From NCBI GenBank assembly GCA_016786865.1, contig JAEUVE010000006.1, positions 25,275 through 89,274 on the forward strand: DNA of 64,000 nucleotides, in the 5' to 3' direction. The position numbers and the translations under genes were made by a program. Below are positions 8,875 to 18,908 of this stretch, one piece after another (position 1 is the stretch's first letter; every line of letters begins with the position of its first letter). The notes beneath the pieces were generated by a model. It worked only from the letters and a program-made list of their open reading frames with translations, made no database searches and was not told the origin of the DNA. This DNA comes from Sediminibacterium sp. Lineage in GTDB: Bacteria > Bacteroidota > Bacteroidia > Chitinophagales > Chitinophagaceae.

Positions 8875-11295
8875 ATGACCAGACCTATAAGGATTTTTTG
8901 GCGGATTTTTTTTGGTGGTTTTGCATTTGTGATTCTGCTCTTGCTGATGCTGAATTTTGGATGGATCGGCAGTATGCCCGATCTGGATGATATTGAAAAT
9001 CCATCCGCCTCACTGGCCAGTCAGGTATATGCAGAAGACGGTACCCTGATGGGTAAATATTACATAGAAGACCGGATCAATGTAAAATACAAAGACATCA
9101 GCAAACATGTTATCAATGCACTAGTGGCTACGGAAGACGAACGTTTTTATGACCACAGCGGTATTGATGCAAGGTCGTTGGGACGTGCATTCTTTTATCT
9201 GGGAAGTGAAGGTGGTGCCAGCACCATCACCATGCAAACCGCCAAGAACCTCTTCACCGAAAACTGGAGCACCAAGAGTTTTATCCTGAGAGGATTGCAG
9301 AAACTGAAAGAAGGAATCATTGCCGTTAAGCTGGAAAGACATTTCACCAAGGAAGAAATCATTACCCTGTACCTGAACACGGTTGCTTATGGTGATAATG
9401 TGTATGGTATCAGGAATGCAGCCAAAACCTTCTTTCAAAAAGAGCCCGACCGTTTGAATGTGGAGGAAGCCGCTGTATTAATTGGCATGCTTAAAGGAGC
9501 TACCCTTTACAACCCAAGAAGAAATCCGAAACTGGCACTCGACAGAAGAAATACCGTACTGAACCAGATGGTGCGCAACAAATACCTGGATGCGGCAGAA
9601 GCTGATGTATTGAAGCGGCAGCCAATTGAACTGAATTATAAGAAACTGGACGAGACCACCGGTCTGGGTCCTTATTTCAGGATGGTGTTGGGAGAGGAAA
9701 TGAAAAAATGGTGCAAGGAGCACAAGAAGAACAACGGAGATGCCTACGATTTGTACAGAGATGGTTTAAAAATTTATACCACCATTAATCCGCGTATGCA
9801 GCTTTATGCCGAGGAAGCCGTTGCCAAGCACATCAGCTACATGCAGAAGCTCTTAAACACGCAGGACAATATTAAAAAAGGTACTGCATGGAATGGTTTT
9901 GAAAATGTAATGGAAGGAATTGTAAAACAAACCGATCGCTGGAGAAACCTGAAAAAAGAAGGTTTATCCGATGAAGAAACCAGGGCTACATTTAATCAGC
10001 AAATTCCAATGCGGGTGTTTGCCTGGAATGCAAACCGCGGAAAAGATACCGTGATGACTCCTTTGGATTCCATCAAATACCACCGACAGATGTTGCAGGC
10101 TGGTTTCATGGTAATGGACCCGCTGAACGGACAGATCAAGGCATGGGTTGGAGGAGTAGACTTCAAAACCTTCAAATACGATCATGCCAACATTAATACC
10201 AAGCGTCAGGTAGGTTCTACCATCAAACCTTTGTTGTACAGCTTAGCCATTGAAGAAGCAGGCTTTACACCCAATACGGAAGTACAGGATGTGCAGCAAA
10301 GTTTCGGCAGTTTCGGTATGGTGCCCAACACACCCAAAACCTGTACCGGTGGTACCATGCCTATGGCGCTGGCACTGGCTAAATCCAGAAACTGTGCTTC
10401 TGCATATATCCTGAAACAACTGGACAATACCGCCAACAACGGGGCAAAACGATTTGTGGAGTTCCTGAAAAAATGCGACTTCACCAGCAAGGTAGAACCC
10501 TACCCTTCCATTGCGCTGGGCGCTACGGAAATTTCTCTCTTCGAAATGATGCAGGGATACAGTATGTTCCCGGGAAGAGGCTTTAATGCCAAACCCATGT
10601 ACATCACCCGCATCGAAGACAGAAACGGTAATGTGCTGGCAACCTTCACTCCACAACGCAAGGAAGTGATCAGTGATGTTACCGCATATTCTGTAATCAG
10701 AATGATGCAGGGCGTAATGACCAATGGTACTGGCGCAGGTATCTGGCAGTACGATCCTCCGGGAGGAATGGAGATTGCAGGAAAAACCGGAACCACCAAC
10801 GATAACAGTGATGCCTGGTTTATCGGCTACACACCTCAATACCTTGCAGGCGGATGGGTAGGTTGCGACGACCGTTTCATTCGTTTCAACAGTAAGAACG
10901 GGGAAGGAGGAAGGGCTGCCATGCCAATCTGGGCTTATTTCTTCGACAAAGCCGCTTCTGATCCCAACTGTGGCATCGATACCAGGTTAACTTTTGTGAA
11001 ACCGGAAGTGATGAGCAATGATATCAACATCGATTACATCAACGGTACGGCTCCTGTATTGGGTGGTGAAGGAGAAGATATGGGAACCGGCACTTCCAGC
11101 GACTACGAAATTCCGAAAGACATCAAGCCGGAGGAAATGGGTGCTGAGTCGCAGTTCATCATAGAAGAATCCAAGAAACCAACTGATCCTAAAGACAACA
11201 AAAAACCAGGAGTTCCAACAGGTACACCTGCAACAAAACCCGCAGAGAAGCCCAAAACAGTGATGCCTAAAAAACCAGGTGGAGGAACCCTTTAA
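8875..11295 (+). CDS. Class A penicillin-binding protein (PBP1A-like)
   Basis: Bifunctional peptidoglycan glycosyltransferase/transpeptidase of about 806 aa in the inner membrane. One N-terminal transmembrane helix (residues 6-28) precedes the GT51 domain with catalytic Glu in ATEDERFYDHSG (about residue 87). The transpeptidase has the Ser nucleophile in GSTIKP (about 448), SRN, and KTG in AGKTGTTND (about 637). The C-terminus is a Lys/Pro-rich tail. I prefer the ATG at 8875 to an in-frame TTG at 8863. The last four bases overlap the convergent bshC gene. Confidence 0.95.
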   Translation: MTRPIRIFWRIFFGGFAFVILLLLMLNFGWIGSMPDLDDIENPSASLASQVYAEDGTLMGKYYIEDRINVKYKDISKHVINALVATEDERFYDHSGIDARSLGRAFFYLGSEGGASTITMQTAKNLFTENWSTKSFILRGLQKLKEGIIAVKLERHFTKEEIITLYLNTVAYGDNVYGIRNAAKTFFQKEPDRLNVEEAAVLIGMLKGATLYNPRRNPKLALDRRNTVLNQMVRNKYLDAAEADVLKRQPIELNYKKLDETTGLGPYFRMVLGEEMKKWCKEHKKNNGDAYDLYRDGLKIYTTINPRMQLYAEEAVAKHISYMQKLLNTQDNIKKGTAWNGFENVMEGIVKQTDRWRNLKKEGLSDEETRATFNQQIPMRVFAWNANRGKDTVMTPLDSIKYHRQMLQAGFMVMDPLNGQIKAWVGGVDFKTFKYDHANINTKRQVGSTIKPLLYSLAIEEAGFTPNTEVQDVQQSFGSFGMVPNTPKTCTGGTMPMALALAKSRNCASAYILKQLDNTANNGAKRFVEFLKKCDFTSKVEPYPSIALGATEISLFEMMQGYSMFPGRGFNAKPMYITRIEDRNGNVLATFTPQRKEVISDVTAYSVIRMMQGVMTNGTGAGIWQYDPPGGMEIAGKTGTTNDNSDAWFIGYTPQYLAGGWVGCDDRFIRFNSKNGEGGRAAMPIWAYFFDKAASDPNCGIDTRLTFVKPEVMSNDINIDYINGTAPVLGGEGEDMGTGTSSDYEIPKDIKPEEMGAESQFIIEESKKPTDPKDNKKPGVPTGTPATKPAEKPKTVMPKKPGGGTL

Positions 11296-12890
11296 TCAAC
11301 GTAAATAACACCAAATTCCTGCTGTAATCCTTTGGATGAGCGATAGATAATATCCATCCAGTCTGACCCGTATTTGCTGTAAAACAGCGAAAAATTATCG
11401 GTTCTTTCCTGCAGGCTGTTTCCCGGAAACAGGCTTGCTTTAATGGTGGTGATCTGGCGGATACTTGTTTCAAATTTATCTTTCTCCGCACGGAGCATTT
11501 TCTTTTGGAGCGTCTCCAGCTTTTTCAGCGCCTTCACTTTCAGGGCGGCGACATGATCAGTCAGGCTGTTATCAATAGCAGCAGCCAGTTCTCCCAGCTT
11601 CTGATAAAAAGCAGCAGCTTCTTCCAGCTCGCTGGTCAGCTCCAATTGATTGGATGAACGTGATTTTACCAATGCATTGATGTAATCTGTAGTCGGAGTG
11701 AACAGGTCTTCGTTTTTCATACCCAGTTTATCCAGGCGCACTTTCTGTTCCTGTTCTATAAAAAGAAATGAATTTCGAAGCACCAGCACCGGATAAGGAA
11801 CACCGGCTGCATCAAAAACATTTTTCAATTCCAGCCAATACGCCAGTTCTCCCCCACCACCAATGAAGGCGATATTCGGCAGAATGGTTTCCTGAAAAAC
11901 GCCCCTCAAAATCACATTTGGGCTAAATCTTTCCGGATGCGCCTGGAGTTCCTGCAAAATTTCTTCCCTGGTGAATGAAAGCTGTAGCGACTGAACCGTG
12001 AAGCGATCTCCTTCCTGCTCTATCCGTACCCGCTGATCGTTCAGCAAATAAAAAAGATTAATGTCTCTTCCTGCAGCCTGCACTTTGTAGTGCGCTGATA
12101 ATGCCGCAGCAGTTTGTTCAACAAGTTTATGAGAAAACTTTTCTGTGATTTCTTTGGTAACCGTTTGAATGAATGCAGCTTTTAACTGCGGCTGATCCGG
12201 TATCACCACCACCACACCATATGCAGCAAATAAGTGGTTCACCAGTTCCAGGGTGGCCTGCTGTATGCTTTTTCCTTCGGTATAACAGGAACGGAACAAG
12301 GCCACCAGTGCTGCGCCATGTGGCTGTACGGCAATCTGTCCTTCGATGCTTTGAATGATCTTCAGAAAGGCCTTATCTACCTTCATTCTCCCCACAGCAC
12401 CTGTTTGCTTAGTGTCCCATACCAATTTCTGTCCGCCCACATTTATAAAACCCAGTTCGTCCAGGTCCGCATCTTCACTACCCATATAATACACCGGAAC
12501 AAAACGATTCCCCGGAAAGCTTTGCGTTAGTTCTTCCGCCAGTTTTACCGCATGCATGATCTTATAAATAAAGTACAAGGGGCCGGTAAAAATATTGGGC
12601 TGATGCGCGGTAGTGATGGTAAATGTATCGGGAGATGCCAGCACCTCAATATTGGATTTTACTGCAGCAGAAGTTTCCAATCCGTTGTATTGCTCCCGCA
12701 GCACTGTTACCAGCAAATGGCGGTCGGTGGCTGTATTTTTCCGTGCATCCAGAGCACTGCGCATGCCGTTTATATCAGGTGTATACTGATAAAAAGGACG
12801 AAGCGTATCGGCCTGCTTCAGATAATCGGCTACAATCTTAGAAAAATATCCCGTGCCCTCGTAAGGCAAAAATGCGTTGGTACAGTCCAT
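11292..12890 (-). CDS. bshC: Bacillithiol biosynthesis cysteine-adding enzyme BshC
   Basis: BshC adds cysteine to glucosaminyl-malate in the last step of bacillithiol synthesis in the cytoplasm. Length 532 aa is typical. Diagnostic stretches include TAHQPNIFTGPLYFIYK (about residue 94) and YYMGSEDADLDELG, both from the Rossmann-like core, plus NIAFIGGGGELAYWLELK. A C-terminal coiled coil spans about residues 430-490. bshA and bshB are not in this window; the large PIG-L protein at 38.7 kb is secreted and unlikely to be BshB. Confidence 0.94.
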   Translation of the reverse strand: MDCTNAFLPYEGTGYFSKIVADYLKQADTLRPFYQYTPDINGMRSALDARKNTATDRHLLVTVLREQYNGLETSAAVKSNIEVLASPDTFTITTAHQPNIFTGPLYFIYKIMHAVKLAEELTQSFPGNRFVPVYYMGSEDADLDELGFINVGGQKLVWDTKQTGAVGRMKVDKAFLKIIQSIEGQIAVQPHGAALVALFRSCYTEGKSIQQATLELVNHLFAAYGVVVVIPDQPQLKAAFIQTVTKEITEKFSHKLVEQTAAALSAHYKVQAAGRDINLFYLLNDQRVRIEQEGDRFTVQSLQLSFTREEILQELQAHPERFSPNVILRGVFQETILPNIAFIGGGGELAYWLELKNVFDAAGVPYPVLVLRNSFLFIEQEQKVRLDKLGMKNEDLFTPTTDYINALVKSRSSNQLELTSELEEAAAFYQKLGELAAAIDNSLTDHVAALKVKALKKLETLQKKMLRAEKDKFETSIRQITTIKASLFPGNSLQERTDNFSLFYSKYGSDWMDIIYRSSKGLQQEFGVIYVD

Positions 12891-12958
12891 ATTATTGGTA
12901 AAAATACAAATTCATTCAGGCTAACCCAGCCATTAATACAATTTTGAAGGAGATTCGT

Positions 12959-14209
12959 TTAACTGAACCGATCCGGATCAAATGGACGGATATCCATGCT
13001 CAACGGTTGTTCCAGCAGCACTTCGCTTACCAGCTTACCTGTTCCTGCTCCCAGGCTCATACCAATCATGGAATGCCCGGTTGCAATCACCAGGTTATCC
13101 CATTTATAAGACTTGCCCAAATAAGGCAATCCGTCTGCGGAACAAGGCCTGAAACCGTACCAGATTTTGTCTGCGGAAGGCATGGGTACATCAAACTCGG
13201 GATAAAATCTCTTCACAGCCTGCAAGAGACCCTCTACCCGAATCATTCTGGGCGGTGTTTTGGTGGAAGTGATTTCCATGGTGCCTCCAAAACGGATTTT
13301 ATTGCCGTCCATCGGAGTCAGTGCAGCACGCCCCTCCACCAACACTGCAGGGTGATTCAACCTGTACGGTGAATTTTCCAACGTAACAGAATACCCCCTA
13401 CCCGGCATGAGAAGCAGATCCAGGTTTAATTTGGCAGCCAGTTCCCTGCTCCAGGAACCGGTAGCAAGTACTACAGCATCTGTTGTGTATACATTTTTGG
13501 ATGTTTTGACAGCGGTAATCTGTTTTCCTTTTTTATCAAAGCCGGTCACTTCTTCCTCTTTAATAAATCGGACTCCCATATGCTGCAATTGGTTCAGCAG
13601 ACCAGCCATTAATTTGTTGGGATATAAATGCGCATCGCATTTAAAAAACAGTGCACCTTTTGCATTGATCCTGGTTTGCGGTTCCAGATCCTGCAGTTCG
13701 TTGTAATTGAGTAATACCGTATCGGTCAGCCCCAGTTCATGTGCTTTTTCGAGCAGGTGTTTGCACTTTTCCTCACCTGCATCTGTCTGGAATACTTCCA
13801 GCAACCCCTTGTGCTCATAGGCAAAATCAAATCCCGGAATCTTTGTCCAAGACTCATACATTTTCTGGCTGATGATGCCAATGTCCCGCAGGGGGATGGC
13901 CGCCAATTCCACATTCTCCGGCTTGGCCACTTTCATGAATTTCAGGCCCCATTTAATCAGGCTCAGGTCTAATCTCGGTTGCACATAAAAGGGGCTTCTT
14001 GGATCGCCCATCCATTTGATGCCCTGCTTCACAATACCCGGAGTAGCCAGGGGCACAAAATGACTGGGGCAGATATAGCCTGCGTTTCCGTAAGAACAAT
14101 TGTCGAGAAAATTCTCTTTATCAACAACGGTTACCTCACAACCCTGCTCCCTTAAATAGTAGGCACTACTCAGTCCCACTACCCCTCCGCCAATTACAGT
14201 TACATTCAT
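12959..14209 (-). CDS. FAD-dependent D-amino-acid dehydrogenase (DadA-like)
   Basis: DAO-superfamily flavoenzyme of 416 aa. The N-terminal dinucleotide-binding motif is GGGVVG at residues 7-12, followed by YYLREQG and a VVDKE turn. SYGNAGYICPSHFVPLATPG and the C-terminal ATGHSMIGMSLGAGTGKLVSE are typical of the DadA branch, which oxidises D-amino acids and passes electrons to quinones. No alanine racemase or lrp-type regulator is adjacent, so the substrate is inferred from family only. Related oxidases (glycine, sarcosine) are the alternative. Confidence 0.85.
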   Translation of the reverse strand: MNVTVIGGGVVGLSSAYYLREQGCEVTVVDKENFLDNCSYGNAGYICPSHFVPLATPGIVKQGIKWMGDPRSPFYVQPRLDLSLIKWGLKFMKVAKPENVELAAIPLRDIGIISQKMYESWTKIPGFDFAYEHKGLLEVFQTDAGEEKCKHLLEKAHELGLTDTVLLNYNELQDLEPQTRINAKGALFFKCDAHLYPNKLMAGLLNQLQHMGVRFIKEEEVTGFDKKGKQITAVKTSKNVYTTDAVVLATGSWSRELAAKLNLDLLLMPGRGYSVTLENSPYRLNHPAVLVEGRAALTPMDGNKIRFGGTMEITSTKTPPRMIRVEGLLQAVKRFYPEFDVPMPSADKIWYGFRPCSADGLPYLGKSYKWDNLVIATGHSMIGMSLGAGTGKLVSEVLLEQPLSMDIRPFDPDRFS

Positions 14210-14322
14210 ATCACAACCTATTGGTAATTTTTATAAAAATACTTAAAAAAGCCAAGGCTTCGGGCGCAACAATTCGGGTTATACCCGCTTTCTGCATAAC
14301 TTAGTAACATAAGATTGCTGCC

Positions 14323-15582
14323 ATGGAAACATATGGAAAAATTCTACTAATTGCGATGCCCGTATTTCTTGCACTGGTTATGCTGGAGAAATGGTGGGGA
14401 TGGAAAAAAGGGAAGGAAACCGTCCGTACAATGGACATGATCTCCAGCCTCACTTCCGGCATCACCAATACCACCAAAGATGTGCTGGGGCTGAGTATTG
14501 TATTGATCAGCTATGAGTGGATGGTTAACCACCTGGCCATTTATCATATATCCAACTCTCCACTTGCTTATATCATTGCATTTTTGGCACTGGACCTTAC
14601 CGGATACCTGGTACACCGCATAGATCATGAAATCAATTTTTTCTGGAATGCACACCTGATTCACCACAGCAGCGAAGACTTCAACCTGGCCTGTGCACTC
14701 CGCCAGAGCATTTCCACTTTCTTCCGGATGTTCACCATTTTCTTACTGCCTGCAGCATTGCTGGGTATTCCTGCCCAGGTGATTGCTGTGGTTGCGCCAC
14801 TGCATCTGTTTGCCCAGTTCTGGTATCATACTGAACACATTCAAAAAATGGGCTGGCTCGAAAAAATCATTGTTACGCCTTCACATCACCGGGTACACCA
14901 TGCCATCAATCCCGAATACCTCGATAAAAACTATGGACAGATCTTCATATTCTGGGACAAATGGTTTGGCACCTACCAGGAAGAATTACCCAACGTGAAA
15001 GCAGTCTACGGCATTACCCGTCCGGCAAGCACATGGAATCCCATTCGGATTAATTTCATGCATATCTGGCTCATGATCAAAGATGCCTGGCGCACTAAAA
15101 ATACCAAAGACAAATTCAGAATCTGGTTTATGCCTACCGGATGGAGGCCTGCAGATGTTGCAGCAAAGTATCCGGTGCATAAAATTGAAGACCCCTATCA
15201 CTTTCAGAAATACGATACTCCCACCACGCCATTGTTCAGCGTCTGGATATGGATTCAGCTGATCCTGCTGCTGCTGTTCATTTCTTACCTCTTTGGAAAT
15301 ATTGCCAGCATTGGCAGTCCGGGTATGTTTTACTATGGCGCATTTGTATTCCTGTTTGTTTATGCCTATACAGAACTCATGGACCGTAACCCGAATGCAT
15401 GGCGCTGGGAGCTGGCCAAGTCGGCTCTGGGCATTGCCTTGCTCTATCAGACTGGCGATTGGTTTGGTGCGGGTAAATGGTGGGTGGGAATCCCCTATTT
15501 GCTGTACATTTATTTCATTGCATCATCCCTGATCTCCACAGCGTTTTCCATGAACAGACCTCTAAAGGCAAAGATGGCATAA
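14323..15582 (+). CDS. Sterol desaturase / fatty acid hydroxylase family protein
   Basis: Integral-membrane di-iron hydroxylase of 419 aa. Histidine boxes are visible: HRIDHE (98-103), HLIHH (111-115), HTEH (169-172) and HHRVHH (188-193). Transmembrane helices surround them (about 2-20, 55-75, 82-98, 135-165). After the catalytic region there is an extra C-terminal membrane domain of about 100 residues with further helices (about 305-410), longer than the minimal family domain. Members hydroxylate or desaturate lipids; the substrate cannot be inferred. Confidence 0.88.
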   Translation: METYGKILLIAMPVFLALVMLEKWWGWKKGKETVRTMDMISSLTSGITNTTKDVLGLSIVLISYEWMVNHLAIYHISNSPLAYIIAFLALDLTGYLVHRIDHEINFFWNAHLIHHSSEDFNLACALRQSISTFFRMFTIFLLPAALLGIPAQVIAVVAPLHLFAQFWYHTEHIQKMGWLEKIIVTPSHHRVHHAINPEYLDKNYGQIFIFWDKWFGTYQEELPNVKAVYGITRPASTWNPIRINFMHIWLMIKDAWRTKNTKDKFRIWFMPTGWRPADVAAKYPVHKIEDPYHFQKYDTPTTPLFSVWIWIQLILLLLFISYLFGNIASIGSPGMFYYGAFVFLFVYAYTELMDRNPNAWRWELAKSALGIALLYQTGDWFGAGKWWVGIPYLLYIYFIASSLISTAFSMNRPLKAKMA

Positions 15583-15587
15583 GAAGC

Positions 15588-16073
15588 TTACTTCATATCG
15601 TTACCGGTAAAACTCATCGGCAGCAACAGGGCTGCATCCGGTACTACATACACTGCACCTTCCATTCCACTTAGAATCAAACGGATCGGATGTTTTAAAC
15701 GAATCTGGTATTCCAGGATGGTTTGTCTGCATATGCCACAGGGTGAAATCGGGTGATCACTGGCTCCTTTCAGGTTGTTAAAACTGATGGCCATTGTTTG
15801 AATAGCGGTATCCGGGAATAACGATGAAATAGCGGAGAGCAATACCCGCTCAGCGCAAAGGCCAACCGGTGTACTGGCATTCTCCTGGTTGCTACCATTC
15901 ACCACTTCACCATTGGCCAGCAGTGCAGCTGCACCTACCTGAAACTGAGAATATGGGGCATAAGCCGAAGCTGTATTTAGTCTTGCCTGCTTAAGCAAAT
16001 TTGCATCTGCTTTATCCAGTGCGTTAATAGAATCATACATATCAAACACAAAACGAACCTCTTTCTGCTTCAT
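15588..16073 (-). CDS. cdd: Cytidine deaminase
   Basis: Zinc-dependent deaminase (cytidine or deoxycytidine to uridine) for pyrimidine salvage. The catalytic motif is CAERV, with the zinc-site PCGICRQ further on; NGSNQENAS is the usual substrate loop. Starting at ATG 16071-16073 gives 161 aa. An upstream in-frame TTG lies inside the T-tract of the lepB terminator and is unlikely. The gene lies directly downstream of lepB's terminator on the same strand. Confidence 0.95.
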   Translation of the reverse strand: MKQKEVRFVFDMYDSINALDKADANLLKQARLNTASAYAPYSQFQVGAAALLANGEVVNGSNQENASTPVGLCAERVLLSAISSLFPDTAIQTMAISFNNLKGASDHPISPCGICRQTILEYQIRLKHPIRLILSGMEGAVYVVPDAALLLPMSFTGNDMK

Positions 16074-16092
16074 AGTCAAAACCTGTTTAGAC

Positions 16093-16124
16093 AAAAAAGT
16101 CCTCTCAACAGTTGTGGAGAGGAC
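16093..16124 (-). terminator. Rho-independent terminator of lepB, just upstream of cdd
   Basis: On the minus strand, GTCCTCTC (16117-16124 side) pairs with its complement at 16099-16106 and is followed by a run of six T (16093-16098). It begins 30 bases after the lepB stop and ends 20 bases before the cdd ATG. Confidence 0.75.
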
Positions 16125-16153
16125 CCTTTCGGTCTGTTAAGATACGAAATATT

Positions 16154-17659
16154 TTATTTGATGATGTTAAACATCCTTTTCCAGCGTGGACCTTTTTCCC
16201 AGCTGAACCAGATCATGGCAGCCTTACCCACGATATGCGTTTCGGGAACAAATCCCCAAAAACGGCTGTCCTGACTTCTGTGCCTGTTGTCTCCCATCAT
16301 CCAATAGTAGTTCAGCTGCGGTGTATAGCTGGTAGCTTCCTTACCATTGATGATAAATTTACCCTCCTTCTCTTCGAGGGTATTTTTTTCATACACGGTA
16401 ATCAGCCTTCTGTACATTTCAATTGTTGCGGCATTCACTGGAATTGGTTCTCCTTTTTTAGGAATTTTAATGGGTCCGTAATTATCGATGGTCCAGGGAT
16501 AATTGGCTTCATCGTTCGGAAAAACAAAACCGGCATGTGTATCTACATATTTCTCCAGCGAAACCACGTTAGGTAGTTTTCTTACTTTTTCTGCTTCTGC
16601 AGCCGTCATATTGAATACATAAGTAGAAGGATTGGGGCCCTGCGAAAACTGCTGTTTGGTATCCACCGGATCAATGCCCAGTTCCTGCTCCAAAAATTCA
16701 TCGGAAAATCCGGTACCATTGGTAGTGGCAATATATTCTGTTTGTTCACCCGCAGAAACATAAGCCAGCTGGTTGTTTACATACAATTCTGCATTTTTAA
16801 CCTGGATCAGGTCGCCCGGAACACCTACACAACGTTTGATGTAATTATCGGTTTTATCCATCGGATGTACCAGGATAGGATACTCCGCCATCAAGGCTTC
16901 TCTATTGCCTTTGAACTGACCCCTCAGCACTTCGTAATACGTGATCTTGCTTCCAAAATCGGGTAGGTTAATAATGGTATCACCTGCAGGGAAATTAAAT
17001 ACAACCGCATCATTTCGCTTTACTTCGGTTAATGCAGGCAGGCGCTTATAAGGCAATTGAACCTCTTTGATATAAGAAGGTGTAGTGAGCGAAAAGGGCA
17101 TGGTATTGTGTACAAAAGGAAAGGACAGCGGGGTTTGCGGCACCCTTGGACCGTAAGACATTTTGCTCACGAACAGGAAATCGTTTACCAACAAAGTCTT
17201 TTCCATACTTTCTGTAGGAATCACATACGCTTCAAATACAAAAGCACGTATCAACGTTGCCGCCACTACAGCAAATACACCGGCATCGATCCATTCGCGG
17301 GAAGCCGGCTTGTAATACAATTTCAGGGATTCAGGACCATACCATTTTTCCTTTGCAGAAAAGCCCAGGTAAGGGAAATACAAAAACGGGAAAAGTACCA
17401 CAGCCGTATGTGCCGGCACGGAAACTTTTTTAAACCCCATCGAAAAAATAATGGTTATCCAGATGGTGATGAACTGTCCTGCGATTGGAATCAGCTGCAA
17501 CCAGAACCAGATTTTCCGGATATGCATTTTCTCCACGATCAGCCAGGTATTATAGAATGGAATCAGGGCCTTCCAGGGTTCTATCCCGGCTTTTTTAAAC
17601 ATTCCATACATCCCAACGTGCCAGCCGATGGTGCCAATAATAAACAGCAAAAGACCCAT
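16154..17659 (-). CDS. lepB: Signal peptidase I, with N-terminal DUF5684-like membrane region
   Basis: S26 leader peptidase that cleaves signal peptides at the inner membrane. The Ser/Lys dyad is visible: Ser151 in VIPTESMEKT and Lys275 in DNYIKRCVGVPGD. MMGDNRHRSQDSRFWG is the conserved C-terminal box. At 501 aa it is much longer than E. coli LepB. Residues 1-95 are an added hydrophobic region of about three helices resembling DUF5684 (PWKALIPFYNTW), and a large insertion lies between the catalytic lysine region and the GDN box (about 290-420). Both additions are common in Bacteroidota. Confidence 0.94.
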   Translation of the reverse strand: MGLLLFIIGTIGWHVGMYGMFKKAGIEPWKALIPFYNTWLIVEKMHIRKIWFWLQLIPIAGQFITIWITIIFSMGFKKVSVPAHTAVVLFPFLYFPYLGFSAKEKWYGPESLKLYYKPASREWIDAGVFAVVAATLIRAFVFEAYVIPTESMEKTLLVNDFLFVSKMSYGPRVPQTPLSFPFVHNTMPFSLTTPSYIKEVQLPYKRLPALTEVKRNDAVVFNFPAGDTIINLPDFGSKITYYEVLRGQFKGNREALMAEYPILVHPMDKTDNYIKRCVGVPGDLIQVKNAELYVNNQLAYVSAGEQTEYIATTNGTGFSDEFLEQELGIDPVDTKQQFSQGPNPSTYVFNMTAAEAEKVRKLPNVVSLEKYVDTHAGFVFPNDEANYPWTIDNYGPIKIPKKGEPIPVNAATIEMYRRLITVYEKNTLEEKEGKFIINGKEATSYTPQLNYYWMMGDNRHRSQDSRFWGFVPETHIVGKAAMIWFSWEKGPRWKRMFNIIK

Positions 17660-17730
17660 AGTATTAATTTAAGAATGCTAAAAATATTCAATCCGTTTAC
17701 AATGTACTCCTTGCAGGGCAAAAAGTTTTG

Positions 17731-18882
17731 CTAAATATAGCTTTTCACGTCGTCTGCCGTGATTTCTTTACCAGATAGGATCACCAGCCTTTCCACCACA
17801 TTACGGAGCTCACGGATATTTCCGGTCCAGTTGTGCTGCTGCAGGGCTTCCAGGGCTTTTGCAGCGATCGATTTCTTGACCTGTCTGTACTCTGCAGCAA
17901 TAGCAGTCAGAAAATGATCCACCAATAGTGGAATATCTTCCCTGCGCTCATTCAGAGAAGGAACATGAATGAGGATCACTCCCAGCCTGTGATAGAGATC
18001 AAGGCGGAAATTTTTTGCTTCCACTTCCTGCAACAAGTCCTTATTGGTTGCAGCAATCACCCGCACATCCACACTAATTTCCTTATCGCCGCCCACACGG
18101 GTAATTTTTCCTTCCTGCAAGGCACGGAGTACTTTGGCCTGGGCTTCGAGACTCATGTCGCCGATTTCATCAAGAAAAAGGGTACCTCCATTGGCCTGTT
18201 CAAATTTTCCGATACGTTGCTTAATGGCAGAAGTAAAAGAGCCCTTTTCGTGACCGAACAACTCGCTTTCGATGAGTTCTCCCGGTATGGCCGCACAGTT
18301 CACTTCCACAATGGGATAGGCAGACCTGTTGCTTTTCTCATGCAGCCACCTTGCCACCAGTTCCTTACCACTTCCGTTCTCCCCGGTAATCAGTACGCGG
18401 GCTTCCGTAGGCGCCACTTTTTCAATTGTTTCCTTGATTTTATGAATGGGGCTGCTCTCTCCTATGATCTCCTGTACGCCAGACACTTTCTTTTTCAAAA
18501 CCTTGGTTTGTTGCACCAGCATGGTTCTGTCGAGGGCATTGCGAATGGTGATCAGCAGCCTGTTGAGATCCGGAGGCTTGGAAATATAATCGTAGGCGCC
18601 TTTCTTCACCGCATCAACGGCAGTTTCGATATTTCCATGTCCGCTGATCATAATCACCGGTACGTCGGGCACTTCTTCCTTTGCTTTTTGTAAAAACTCA
18701 ATACCATCCAGTTTGGGCATTTTGATATCACAGAGTACCGCATCAAAACGGCCTGCTTTCAGCTTTTTAAAACCGTCTTCCCCATCGGCAGCTTCCTCTA
18801 CCTGATAGCCCTCATTTCCCAAAATATCCTTTAACACATTCCGGATGGCACGTTCATCATCTATGATTAAAATGGCTGGCAT
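17731..18882 (-). CDS. Sigma-54-type response regulator (AtoC/NtrC-like) lacking a Fis HTH
   Basis: Response regulator with a receiver domain (phospho-acceptor Asp52 in VLCDIKMPKLDG) and a AAA+ domain (Walker A GENGSGKE at about 167-174, Walker B GTLFLDEIGD at about 233-242). The sigma-54-contacting loop reads GSFTSA rather than GAFTGA. The protein stops after the AAA+ lid (NWTGNIRELRNVVERL ... DDVKSYI), with no C-terminal helix-turn-helix. I start it at ATG 18882 (383 aa); an upstream TTG overlaps the TonB gene. No histidine kinase is adjacent. Confidence 0.9.
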   Translation of the reverse strand: MPAILIIDDERAIRNVLKDILGNEGYQVEEAADGEDGFKKLKAGRFDAVLCDIKMPKLDGIEFLQKAKEEVPDVPVIMISGHGNIETAVDAVKKGAYDYISKPPDLNRLLITIRNALDRTMLVQQTKVLKKKVSGVQEIIGESSPIHKIKETIEKVAPTEARVLITGENGSGKELVARWLHEKSNRSAYPIVEVNCAAIPGELIESELFGHEKGSFTSAIKQRIGKFEQANGGTLFLDEIGDMSLEAQAKVLRALQEGKITRVGGDKEISVDVRVIAATNKDLLQEVEAKNFRLDLYHRLGVILIHVPSLNERREDIPLLVDHFLTAIAAEYRQVKKSIAAKALEALQQHNWTGNIRELRNVVERLVILSGKEITADDVKSYI

Positions 18883-18908
18883 ATTCAATAAGTTGTTTGC
18901 TAAGTTAA

